The notes beneath the pieces are model-generated. The model saw only the letters and a program-made list of their open reading frames with translations, did no database searches and had not been told where the DNA came from. Source: DRGT01 sp022567895 (GTDB taxonomy: Archaea > Thermoproteota > Nitrososphaeria > Nitrososphaerales > Nitrosopumilaceae). Taken from it: 9,346 bases of DNA. Position numbers and translations under genes: made by a program. The stretch spans positions 1 to 9,346 of the forward strand of contig JADFGC010000049.1 of assembly GCA_022567895.1 (NCBI GenBank), in the 5' to 3' direction. Below are positions 1 through 5,620 of this stretch, piece by piece; position 1 is the first letter of the stretch, and every line of letters starts with the position of its first letter.

Positions 1-42
1 ATCTACTGTTGTTTCAAATTTTTCAAGTTGCTTAGTAGACAT
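1..42 (-). CDS. rpl6: Ribosomal protein L6 (uL6), N-terminal fragment cut by window edge
   Basis: Only the first 14 codons are inside the window, read from an ATG at 42 to the edge: MSTKQLEKFETTVD. They are open and in frame to base 1. The start overlaps the end of S8 by 11 bases (32-42), a coupling arrangement like others in this operon. A GAGG lies about 14 bases upstream and an AGGAT lies directly before the ATG. The call rests mainly on position: L6 follows S8 in nearly all bacterial and archaeal ribosomal operons, where it forms part of the large subunit near the factor-binding site. The peptide alone is too short to prove the family. Confidence 0.7.
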   Translation of the reverse strand, partial: MSTKQLEKFETTVD

Positions 43-424
43 ATCCTATCAACAATCCTCCAATTCCTTTATTTACTGCATCATGATGTGACATCACTCC
101 TTGATTTGTAGTAACAAGCAACATTCCCCTCATATATGATGGCAAGTATTGCTGTTCCCAATTTTGATATTCTGTTTTCTTTACTTTGAATCTTGGTGAA
201 ATTGCACCACATTTTGTAATTTTTGCTAATAGTTTTATTTTGAATTTTCCACCTCTTTTATCCTCAATTCGTTCAAATTCACCAATGTACCCATCTTTTT
301 GAAGTGTTTTTAGAACTTCAACTCCAAGTTTTGATGTTGGTAAAACTATGCATTCGTTTTTTCTTCTTGCTTCATTATTGTATAGTGTCACAAACAAATT
401 TGCTAAAACATTAGTTGCTGGCAT
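32..424 (-). CDS. rps8: Small-subunit ribosomal protein S8 (uS8)
   Basis: The gene encodes 130 residues, the usual length for archaeal uS8, a primary 16S rRNA-binding protein of the small-subunit platform. The N-terminal stretch (MPATNVLANLFVTLYNNEAR) is the conserved opening alpha/beta domain. The end, with TNQGVMSHHDAV followed by GGLLIGYVY, matches the family's conserved C-terminal RNA-binding segment. An AGGTGAT at 430-436, five bases before the ATG, is a clear Shine-Dalgarno sequence and overlaps the S14 stop codon. The 3' end overlaps the start of L6 by 11 bases. Nothing about the gene is unusual. Confidence 0.97.
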   Translation of the reverse strand: MPATNVLANLFVTLYNNEARRKNECIVLPTSKLGVEVLKTLQKDGYIGEFERIEDKRGGKFKIKLLAKITKCGAISPRFKVKKTEYQNWEQQYLPSYMRGMLLVTTNQGVMSHHDAVNKGIGGLLIGYVY

Positions 425-430
425 CTTTTA

Positions 431-607
431 TCACCTAAATTTTTTGAACCCCAATGATCCTGCTACTTCTCTGAAACATCTTCTACATATCATTAAATTG
501 TATTTTTGAATTACAGCTGTATAATCTCCACATCGTTTGCACCATCTTGATCCCCGACCAAAATCGTGTTTTTTTCTTCCAGTAAATTCGTATGATCTGT
601 CTTTCAT
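431..607 (-). CDS. rps14: Small-subunit ribosomal protein S14 (uS14), zinc-binding type
   Basis: This short gene of 58 codons lies between L5 and S8. It starts at an ATG whose A is the last base of the L5 stop codon (TAATG) and ends in TGA at 431-433. The protein has two zinc-binding pairs, C23-x2-C26 (in WCKRC) and C41-x2-C44 (in CRRC), and ends in FREVAGSLGFKKFR, close to the typical archaeal FREIA..GF.KY ending. It binds 16S rRNA in the head of the small subunit. Length and cysteine spacing are those of the zinc-ribbon form found in archaea and eukaryotes. Upstream only a weak AGTGG is visible, so translation is probably coupled to L5. Confidence 0.96.
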   Translation of the reverse strand: MKDRSYEFTGRKKHDFGRGSRWCKRCGDYTAVIQKYNLMICRRCFREVAGSLGFKKFR

Positions 608-1128
608 TATACCACTTTGATTCCATATTCTTTCACCAGAAAATCCTGTGCTTCCTTTTTTGAAATTGTATGTGCTTTTCCAATACTTGCTTTGTGTTTG
701 CTTCTAAATCTAATGTTGTAACCTGGCCTTGTTAGTACTACAGAAGCTCCTAGTCCTAAAATGCCAATTTTTGGGTCATATTTCACTCCAGGAATATCGA
801 TATGCTCCTTTATTCCAAACGAATAGTTTCCAAAATCATCAAAAGAGCTTCCATTAACTTCATTTCCTTTAGCTTCCAAAAGTCGCTTTAGAAGTTCTTT
901 TGCATCGTTTCCTCTAACTGTCACAGAAACCCCTATTGGTTCGCCTTTTCTAACTCCCCAATCTCTTTGCGTTGCTTTTGCATCACGGGCACAAGATTTC
1001 TTTCCAGAAATTTGTTTTAGTGCTTTTTTTGCAACTTCAATTGCTTCACCGGATTCTCCGACTCCCATGTTTAGTACAATTTTATCAAGAGAAATTTTTT
1101 TCATAACAGACTGTACTTCTTGCGTCAT
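607..1128 (-). CDS. rpl5: Large-subunit ribosomal protein L5 (uL5)
   Basis: The protein has 173 residues, normal for archaeal uL5, which binds 5S rRNA in the central protuberance and contacts P-site tRNA. Family features include KISLDKIVLNMGVGESG near the N-terminus, CARDAKATQRDWGVRKGEPIG in the middle, and the conserved GNYSFGIKEH with GVKYDPKIGILG later. The first ATG is preferred over the in-frame ATG at codon 9, because GGTGA (1133-1137) lies four bases before it while the second has no such site. The 3' end shares one base with the S14 start. The 5' end is four bases from the S4e stop, whose last codons contain the Shine-Dalgarno sequence. Confidence 0.97.
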   Translation of the reverse strand: MTQEVQSVMKKISLDKIVLNMGVGESGEAIEVAKKALKQISGKKSCARDAKATQRDWGVRKGEPIGVSVTVRGNDAKELLKRLLEAKGNEVNGSSFDDFGNYSFGIKEHIDIPGVKYDPKIGILGLGASVVLTRPGYNIRFRSKHKASIGKAHTISKKEAQDFLVKEYGIKVV

Positions 1129-1132
1129 TAAA

Positions 1133-1849
1133 TCACCTTACTTGAATAACGGGTTTGTTTTTTCCCACTACCATTATCATATCTGTTGGAATCTGAATCT
1201 TTCTTTCACCAAATGCAAGTAATACTCGTCGAGGAAGACTAAATGTTCCTTCCTCAATTTTATCTACAGTACCAATTTGACCTGCGTTTACTCCACGAAT
1301 TATAATTGCTTGACATCCTTGTTCTAATTTTACAACATCAAGAATTTTTTGTTTTGGAATTTCTATCAAACAGGAATCTCCAACATTTATAGCTGTATCT
1401 GAGATTATAGAACGCCCATCATGAAAACCAAGTTGTGTTTTTCCATCTTTAATCGAAGTCTTACTAGTTACTTTAGATAGTTTTTTTGTCTTTTCTGATT
1501 GATCAATTTTTAATGGTTTTAAAACCTGGCCATCTTGTGGAACAAGTCGATAAACATCTGGAACATTTTCAAGTTCTACAACATCCATCAAACCAATAGA
1601 ATGGTGTAATGATTTTCGTTTAACCCCATCAACAGAAACTTTTCCTCCATAAATTACAGATTTTGCTTCCCTAAGTGTAGTCACAATTTTTAATGTATCC
1701 CGTAAAAAAACTGCAGTTGGAATGGAATTGTTCTTTGGATGAGAGCCAGGTCTTACAGTTATGACAAACCTTTTGCTCTTTCTAGTAATTCCCCAGAACA
1801 AGGGCGCCATCTGTCGCTTCAGTTTTTTGCTTCCTGCTATACTAACCAA
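1133..1849 (-). CDS. rps4e: Small-subunit ribosomal protein S4e (eS4), TTG start
   Basis: This is the archaeal/eukaryotic-specific small-subunit protein eS4, 238 residues long. It shows the family order: a basic N-terminus (GSKKLKRQMAP), an S4-like RNA-binding segment (REAKSVIYGGKVSVDGVKR), a central domain and a C-terminal KOW-like segment (AIIIRGVNAGQIGTVDKIE) ending in VGKNKPVIQV. The first in-frame ATG is codon 14 and would remove the conserved KKLKR region. The upstream TTG at 1849 is therefore the likely start, leaving a two-base gap after the L24 stop. A GGAGG (1863-1867) precedes it with a rather long 13-base spacer, so translation may lean on coupling with L24. Confidence 0.95.
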   Translation of the reverse strand: MVSIAGSKKLKRQMAPLFWGITRKSKRFVITVRPGSHPKNNSIPTAVFLRDTLKIVTTLREAKSVIYGGKVSVDGVKRKSLHHSIGLMDVVELENVPDVYRLVPQDGQVLKPLKIDQSEKTKKLSKVTSKTSIKDGKTQLGFHDGRSIISDTAINVGDSCLIEIPKQKILDVVKLEQGCQAIIIRGVNAGQIGTVDKIEEGTFSLPRRVLLAFGERKIQIPTDMIMVVGKNKPVIQVR

Positions 1850-1851
1850 TT

Positions 1852-2415
1852 TTACTCTTTAGCCTCCTTTTCCTTTTTTCTAGGCTTTGTTTTGGCCTTT
1901 TTTTCAGGCTTGGATTCCTTTGGTTTTTCAGATTTTTTAGCTGATTTAGTCTCTTTTTTGCTCACTTCCTCTTTAGCTGGTACCTGTTTTGATTTTTCTT
2001 CTTTTAGTTCTTCTGGTTTTACTTTTTTTGACTCTTCTGGTTTTACTTCCTTTGGAGTGGTCTTTGGTTTCTTTCCTTGAAGTTTTGTTTTTCTCCAATG
2101 ATCATCTAGGTTTAGACCAGTTACAACAACATTAGAAGCTGGAATTAAAATATCAAATTTCTCGCCTCGTGATTTTTCTTTTTTAATTCCTTCAATTGCA
2201 ATACTGCTTCCTACCATTTCAATTTTTGAAACTTTTCCATCAACACCACGATATTCACCACGTATAACTTTGACTGTATCTCCTAAAGTAATTCTAATTG
2301 ATCTTTTTCCATATTTTTTCTGAAGATCTTTTGATAAATGACTGCCAAGCTGTTTACTTCTTGTAGTGTATGTTGCACGATAAATTTGATAATTTCTAAC
2401 TTTAGTTGGTTTCAT
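1852..2415 (-). CDS. rpl24: Large-subunit ribosomal protein L24 (uL24) with long charged C-terminal tail
   Basis: The first ~112 residues are a normal archaeal uL24, an early-assembly 23S rRNA-binding protein near the exit of the peptide tunnel. The opening KPTKVRNYQIYRATYTTRSK is followed by a KOW motif (about residues 45-65, GDTVKVIRGEYRGVDGKVSK) and a second conserved strand ending at LNLDDHWR. Residues 113-187 are an added low-complexity tail of mostly K, E, P and S, including two adjacent eight-residue near-repeats (VKPEESKK, VKPEELKE). Tails of this kind are probably disordered. The gene starts one base after the L14 stop. Only weak Shine-Dalgarno complementarity is visible, so coupling to L14 is likely. 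Confidence 0.96.
   Translation of the reverse strand: MKPTKVRNYQIYRATYTTRSKQLGSHLSKDLQKKYGKRSIRITLGDTVKVIRGEYRGVDGKVSKIEMVGSSIAIEGIKKEKSRGEKFDILIPASNVVVTGLNLDDHWRKTKLQGKKPKTTPKEVKPEESKKVKPEELKEEKSKQVPAKEEVSKKETKSAKKSEKPKESKPEKKAKTKPRKKEKEAKE
1863..1867 (-). promoter_or_regulatory. Shine-Dalgarno candidate for S4e
   Basis: GGAGG on the minus strand lies within the last codons of L24, 13 bases before the proposed TTG start of S4e. The spacing is longer than ideal, but it is the only strong match upstream and supports starting translation ahead of the first in-frame ATG. Confidence 0.5.
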
Positions 2416-2416
2416 T

Positions 2417-2851
2417 TTATACTACCATTGATGCCAAGTTTGCTAATCTTGGCCATTTTTCTGAAGCCTCTGCAGCAACTGGTCCTTTAATGTCAGTTCC
2501 TTTAATCTCTCCTTCTGGTGTTGCAAGAACTGCAGCATTGTCTTCAAAGGCAACTCTAACTCCGTTTAGTCTTCGGATAGGATATTTTTGACGAATAATT
2601 ACTGCACCATGAATTTGCTTTCTTAATTCAGCAGGTCCTTTCTTTACTACAACGTTAACATAATCTCCAACAGCAGCTGCTGGCAATCTTGAAACTCTGG
2701 TTTTTATTTTTTGAACCATTATAATTTCTAAAATTTTTGCACCAGTGTTATCTGCACAATTAATTTGCGCACCAACTGGCAATGCTCTTGTAATATATGG
2801 TCTAAATTCTTCTACGCCCTTTGCTTTTCCTCTACTTCGTCCCTGCGACAT
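2417..2851 (-). CDS. rpl14: Large-subunit ribosomal protein L14 (uL14)
   Basis: At 144 residues this is a typical archaeal uL14, which binds 23S rRNA and forms an intersubunit bridge. Recognisable segments are ALPVGAQINCADNTGAKILEII (the family's cADNtGAk signature), GDYVNVVVKKGPAELRKQ, and RRLNGVRVAFEDNAAVL followed by GEIKGTDIKGPVAAE. An N-terminal extension of about 20 residues (starting SQGRSRGKAKGVEEF) is usual in archaea and eukaryotes. The start is fixed by GGAGGT at 2861-2866, nine bases upstream within the end of S17. The ATG shares one base with the S17 stop (TAATG). Confidence 0.97.
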   Translation of the reverse strand: MSQGRSRGKAKGVEEFRPYITRALPVGAQINCADNTGAKILEIIMVQKIKTRVSRLPAAAVGDYVNVVVKKGPAELRKQIHGAVIIRQKYPIRRLNGVRVAFEDNAAVLATPEGEIKGTDIKGPVAAEASEKWPRLANLASMVV

Positions 2852-3174
2852 TACTTTCTAACCTCCACAACTACGTAGGACACCGATTTTGATATTGGTC
2901 TGCATTCAGCTGCAATAACACGATCCCCCTCTTGTACTTCTATACATGCAGGCAAATGAGCATGAATTGTGCTTTTTGCTCGTGCATATCGTCTAAATTT
3001 ACTGAAATAAATTGGGGTTTCTTTCTGAAGTGTAATAGTTTGTTTGGCTTTTGTGCTTGAAATCTTTCCATCGAATAGCTTTCCTCTAACCGAAAGTTTT
3101 CCATGGAATGGGCAATGCGCATCATCACATTCTTTTTTTGGTGCTTTAACTTTAAGGCCGATATTTTTTGTCAT
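2851..3174 (-). CDS. rps17: Small-subunit ribosomal protein S17 (uS17)
   Basis: The product is 107 residues, the longer archaeal/eukaryotic version of uS17, a primary 16S rRNA-binding OB-fold protein. It contains the archaeal-type opening with CDDAHCPFHGKLSVRGK, the OB-fold strands with GKISSTKAKQTITLQKE, the basic KFRRYARAKSTIHAHLPAC, and EGDRVIAAECRPISKSVSYVVVE. The start codon overlaps the Rpp29 stop (ATGA, 3171-3174), with a GTGAGGA-like Shine-Dalgarno sequence a few bases upstream. Cysteines C16 and C21 near the N-terminus are a common archaeal S17 feature. No oddities were seen. Confidence 0.96.
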   Translation of the reverse strand: MTKNIGLKVKAPKKECDDAHCPFHGKLSVRGKLFDGKISSTKAKQTITLQKETPIYFSKFRRYARAKSTIHAHLPACIEVQEGDRVIAAECRPISKSVSYVVVEVRK

Positions 3175-3437
3175 AGATTCATCCTCACTCTATCTGCTGG
3201 TCTTTTACACAATGATTCTCCAAACAAAATAACATCTTGATTTTGTATAGAGAATTTCCATTTGTTGTGTGCCTTTGGAATTTTTTTGAAACCTGTTGAT
3301 GTCTCTATGACAAACATTGATTTTGTCTCATCCACAATAGTTCCCTTTAATCCTAAGATTTCTTCATTTGAAGAATCAACAATCTCAGTTTTTAATCCAA
3401 TAAATTCATGTGAGGCAATATTTTCTGCAGTAATCAT
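3171..3437 (-). CDS. rnp1: Ribonuclease P protein component 1 (Rpp29/Pop4)
   Basis: This 88-residue protein is the archaeal homologue of eukaryotic Rpp29/Pop4, a subunit of RNase P that pairs with Rpp21 and supports the catalytic RNA in trimming tRNA 5' ends. The Sm-like beta-barrel pattern is visible: HEFIGLKTEIVDSSNEEILGLKGTIVDET, then KSMFVIET with KKIPKAHNKWKFSI, and the final GESLCKRPADRVRM. Sitting between L29 and S17 is the standard archaeal location and ties tRNA maturation to ribosome synthesis. It overlaps L29 by four bases and S17 by four bases. Many archaea have a SUI1 (aIF1) gene between L29 and this gene; here there is no room for one. Confidence 0.93.
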   Translation of the reverse strand: MITAENIASHEFIGLKTEIVDSSNEEILGLKGTIVDETKSMFVIETSTGFKKIPKAHNKWKFSIQNQDVILFGESLCKRPADRVRMNL

Positions 3438-3637
3438 TGTTTTTTCATCTCGGTTAATCTAGTCAGAATTCTTGCAATGTCTCGTTTTAGTGGCTTCATC
3501 TTTCCGCTTTCTTTTCTTAAAGTTCCTTTAGCACCATCTGTTTTTAATCTGCCAAGATCATTTCGTGCTTGTTGTAGTCTATCTTTAAGATCTTTTTTAT
3601 TTAGCTCTCTCACTGTTTTCATTTTGATTCTGGCCAT
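3434..3637 (-). CDS. rpl29: Large-subunit ribosomal protein L29 (uL29)
   Basis: The protein has 67 residues and is almost entirely helical, as expected for uL29, a two-helix hairpin protein at the peptide-tunnel exit that serves as a docking site for targeting factors. The sequence runs from IKMKTVRELNKKDLKDRLQQARNDLGRL through a basic loop (KGTLRKESGKMKP) to KRDIARILTRLTEMKKQ, the normal archaeal ending. Its ATG shares one base with the S3 stop (TAATG), and its last four bases overlap the Rpp29 start. A purine-rich GGAG in the S3 tail coding region is the probable ribosome-binding site. Confidence 0.94.
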   Translation of the reverse strand: MARIKMKTVRELNKKDLKDRLQQARNDLGRLKTDGAKGTLRKESGKMKPLKRDIARILTRLTEMKKQ

Positions 3638-4446
3638 TACTTCATTTTCTCCTCTTCTTCTTCTAATGTCTCAAGATCTTTCATCTTTTCTTCTTCAATT
3701 ATGATTTGTTCTGATTCAGTTTCTGGCTTCTTTTCTTCAACAGTTTCTGGCTTCTTTTCTTCAACAGTTTCTGGCTTCTTTTCTTCAACAGTTTCTGGCT
3801 TCTTTTCTTCAACAGTTTCTGGCTTCTTTTCTTCAACAGTTTCTTCCTTTGACTCGTCTTTCTTTAATTCAAATTCTGGAATGACTTTTTCTTTTATTGC
3901 AATTCTAATTCTAATTCCAATTAATCCCATTGGTGTTCTAACATGCGCTATGTCTTCATCAACAATAACATCTGCATGATGACCAGCACGAGGTAAAATT
4001 CCTGCGGTGTGTTTTTCAAATGCAGAACGATCACCTCTTAATTTGCCTGAAATTGTAATTTGTACTCCCATCGCACCACTGTCCATAATTTGTTGCATAG
4101 TCCACATTGTAGCTCGTCTAAACGCTGTTCCACGCTCAATGTGCGAAGCCATTCTGTTACACATGACATTTGGTGAAAGTTCTGGCTTTGGAATTTCAAT
4201 GACTGAGATTTGCGGATTCTTTAATCCAAATTCAGTGTTTAGTTTCTCAGTAAGTTCTCTTATTCCGACTCCTTTTCTTCCAATAACTATGCCTGGTCGA
4301 GTAACATGTAATGCAACTCTAGTTCCAGTTGGTGTTTTTGAGATTTCAGCATGTGAAAAACCAGCGTCTTTGATTCTTTCTCTAAGAAAATCTCTGAGAA
4401 GCATCATGTTATAATTGTCTTTGATTACGTTTTTCACAGCTGACAT
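3637..4446 (-). CDS. rps3: Small-subunit ribosomal protein S3 (uS3) with repetitive acidic tail
   Basis: Residues 1-196 form a normal archaeal uS3, which lines the mRNA entry channel in the small-subunit head. A type-2 KH domain is visible with its GxxG loop at about residues 56-59 (VIGRKGVGI). The conserved RGTAFRRATMWTMQQIMDSGAMGVQI segment is followed by SGKLRGDR and PMGLIGIRIRIAIK. Residues from about 197 to 269 are an extra Glu/Lys/Pro tail in which ETVEEKKP occurs five times in a row, ending EEEEEKMK. The start is well supported: AGGAGATC (4452-4459) lies five bases before the ATG, within the last codons of L22. The repeats are identical at DNA level (separate entry). Confidence 0.96.
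   Translation of the reverse strand: MSAVKNVIKDNYNMMLLRDFLRERIKDAGFSHAEISKTPTGTRVALHVTRPGIVIGRKGVGIRELTEKLNTEFGLKNPQISVIEIPKPELSPNVMCNRMASHIERGTAFRRATMWTMQQIMDSGAMGVQITISGKLRGDRSAFEKHTAGILPRAGHHADVIVDEDIAHVRTPMGLIGIRIRIAIKEKVIPEFELKKDESKEETVEEKKPETVEEKKPETVEEKKPETVEEKKPETVEEKKPETESEQIIIEEEKMKDLETLEEEEEKMK
3717..3844 (-). repeat. rps3: In-frame 24-base tandem repeat, five perfect copies plus 8 bases, in the S3 tail
   Basis: Five consecutive 24-base units (3717-3740, 3741-3764, 3765-3788, 3789-3812, 3813-3836) are identical base for base, followed by an 8-base partial unit. Each unit encodes eight residues of the ETVEEKKP cycle, so copy-number change keeps the frame. The complete lack of synonymous differences implies recent expansion by slippage or unequal recombination, or ongoing homogenisation. 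Confidence 0.97.
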
Positions 4447-4448
4447 TT

Positions 4449-4907
4449 TTAGATCTCCTGAGCCACTAGCTCCACATGTGTCAGGACATTATTCTGTGGT
4501 GTTGCACGTCCCATGGCACGGGGAATAAATCGTTTAATCATAACGCCTTTGTGAACAGTTGCATTAACAATTTTTAATCTATCCAAGTCCATGCCTTTGT
4601 ATTCTGCATTTGATTCTAAATTATCAAGTAGTTTGATAAATTCAGTTGCAGATTTTTCAGGATAACGGCCAGACATGACACCTGGGTCAGATCTATGCCC
4701 AACTTGGTTCTTGTATCTTCTAAATGGAACTGCGCGTTGTTTGTTTACAACACTATGCAAATAATCTCTTGCCTTTTCAATTGATAGGCCTTTGATTTGA
4801 ACTGCAATTTCTCGTGCATGTTTGTGTGAGATTTGCTTTTCTCTCATTGATGCACGAACGTGTCTTGTTGTATCATAATTTTGAAATGCGTACCCAAATT
4901 TTCCCAT
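4449..4907 (-). CDS. rpl22: Large-subunit ribosomal protein L22 (uL22)
   Basis: From the preferred ATG the protein has 152 residues, normal for archaeal uL22, whose long beta hairpin lines the nascent-peptide tunnel. Family segments are MGKFGYAFQNYDTTRHVRAS at the start, ISHKHAREIAVQIKG, KARDYL followed by KQRAVPFRRY, and the C-terminal KRFIPRAMGRATP loop region. An upstream in-frame GTG at 4916 would add three residues and overlap the S19 stop. The ATG at 4907 is preferred because GTGAT (4912-4916) sits four bases before it as a Shine-Dalgarno element and because archaeal L22 proteins commonly open close to this MGK. Three bases separate it from S3. Confidence 0.95.
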   Translation of the reverse strand: MGKFGYAFQNYDTTRHVRASMREKQISHKHAREIAVQIKGLSIEKARDYLHSVVNKQRAVPFRRYKNQVGHRSDPGVMSGRYPEKSATEFIKLLDNLESNAEYKGMDLDRLKIVNATVHKGVMIKRFIPRAMGRATPQNNVLTHVELVAQEI

Positions 4908-4911
4908 ATCA

Positions 4912-4916
4912 ATCAC
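4912..4916 (-). promoter_or_regulatory. Shine-Dalgarno site choosing the L22 start
   Basis: GTGAT on the minus strand, complementary to the archaeal 16S rRNA 3' end, lies four bases before the ATG at 4907. It overlaps the alternative GTG codon and the S19 stop codon, so it favours the ATG as the L22 start. Confidence 0.55.
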
Positions 4917-5308
4917 TTTAGTGGCACATAAAGACTTGAACGAGATGCGCCTACACCAGGTGCACCGTGCTGAACTCGTTTGTTTGTAATTACATATTCG
5001 CCAAGATAACGTCCTATCATTTCTACAGTTATTGTAATTGGGGTGAACTCTTTACCTGAATATACGTTAATTGTGACTCCTACCATATAGGGTAAAATTA
5101 TCAAATCTCTTAGATGCGTTCTAATTGGATTTTTTGCCTTGCCAGCTTTTGTAGCCTTTATCTCTTCAATTAATTTTCGTTTAGCGTCTGTGATTCCTCT
5201 TGTTAAGGATCTTCTTTGTCTAGCTGGAAACATTTGGAATAATTTATCCAATTGTATGTTCTCTAATTCCGAAAGTGGAACTCCACGATAGTCGAATTTC
5301 TTAACCAA
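4913..5308 (-). CDS. rps19: Small-subunit ribosomal protein S19 (uS19), TTG start
   Basis: The product has 131 residues, as in archaeal uS19, a small-subunit head protein near the A-site finger bridge. Clear family parts are the archaeal N-terminus (FDYRGVPLSELENIQLDKLFQMFPARQRRSL), the central THLRDLIILPYMVGVTINVYSGKEF, and the end with MIGRYLGEYVITNK and HGAPGVGASRSS. The frame opens with TTG at 5308. AGGAGAT five bases upstream supports that start, and no in-frame ATG lies near it. The gap to L23 is only 45 bases, exactly where L2 is found in most other archaea and in bacteria. Confidence 0.96.
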   Translation of the reverse strand: MVKKFDYRGVPLSELENIQLDKLFQMFPARQRRSLTRGITDAKRKLIEEIKATKAGKAKNPIRTHLRDLIILPYMVGVTINVYSGKEFTPITITVEMIGRYLGEYVITNKRVQHGAPGVGASRSSLYVPLK

Positions 5309-5313
5309 TTTCT

Positions 5314-5320
5314 ATCTCCT
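5314..5320 (-). promoter_or_regulatory. Shine-Dalgarno site for the TTG start of S19
   Basis: AGGAGAT on the minus strand, five bases before TTG at 5308, is among the best ribosome-binding matches in the operon. It settles the non-ATG start of S19. Confidence 0.75.
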
Positions 5321-5353
5321 TTAGCGTAATCAGCTGGGATTTTTGAACCATAC

Positions 5354-5620
5354 TTAAAGCATTCCTATTTTTGTAGCCAAATCTCTAGCCTTTGCTGTTG
5401 TTTCAAATTTTACAAATGCCTTTTTTCCATAAACTGTTCTAGCGGTGTTGACGTCTGTTGGTTTTTCATTGTAGAGTATTTTGACTGCTTCAACAATCTG
5501 TGGTTTACTAGCTGATCTTTCAACAATAAAGCACACTTTGCTTTCGTTTTCAACCATGGCAAATGTTTTTTCTGTAACATATGGTTTGAGTACAATTCGC
5601 ATTGCTTGCTCAACATTCAT
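5354..5620 (-). CDS. rpl23: Large-subunit ribosomal protein L23 (uL23)
   Basis: The protein has 88 residues, the archaeal uL23 length, and lies at the tunnel exit where signal recognition particle docks. It shows the conserved opening RIVLKPYVTEKTF, then KVCFIVERSASKPQIVEAVKILYNEKPTDVNT and the ending KKAFVKFETTAKARDLATKIGML. The ATG overlaps the L4 stop (ATGA, 5617-5620). A GGTGA lies eight bases upstream in the end of L4. An in-frame ATG at codon 7 is possible, but it lacks a Shine-Dalgarno site and would sit inside the conserved start. The stop is followed by 45 bases and then S19, with no L2 gene. Confidence 0.96.
   Translation of the reverse strand: MNVEQAMRIVLKPYVTEKTFAMVENESKVCFIVERSASKPQIVEAVKILYNEKPTDVNTARTVYGKKAFVKFETTAKARDLATKIGML

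Noticed and set aside
1739..2080. Plus-strand open frame of 113 codons rich in Phe and Ser
   Set aside because: It is the antisense of S4e and the lysine/glutamate-rich L24 tail; K/E codons read backwards give long F/S frames without coding meaning.
3717..3844. Possible CRISPR-like array
   Set aside because: The units are directly adjacent with no spacers and encode part of S3.
3701..3979. Plus-strand frame with repeated SGFFSSTV units
   Set aside because: It is the antisense of the S3 tail repeat; the real gene on the minus strand is beyond doubt.
4007..4414. Plus-strand frame of 135 codons opposite S3
   Set aside because: It is antisense to the conserved KH domain of S3 with no initiation signal.
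4908..4916. GTG at 4916 as start of L22
   Set aside because: It overlaps the best Shine-Dalgarno match, which is correctly spaced for the ATG at 4907, and the conserved protein begins at that ATG.
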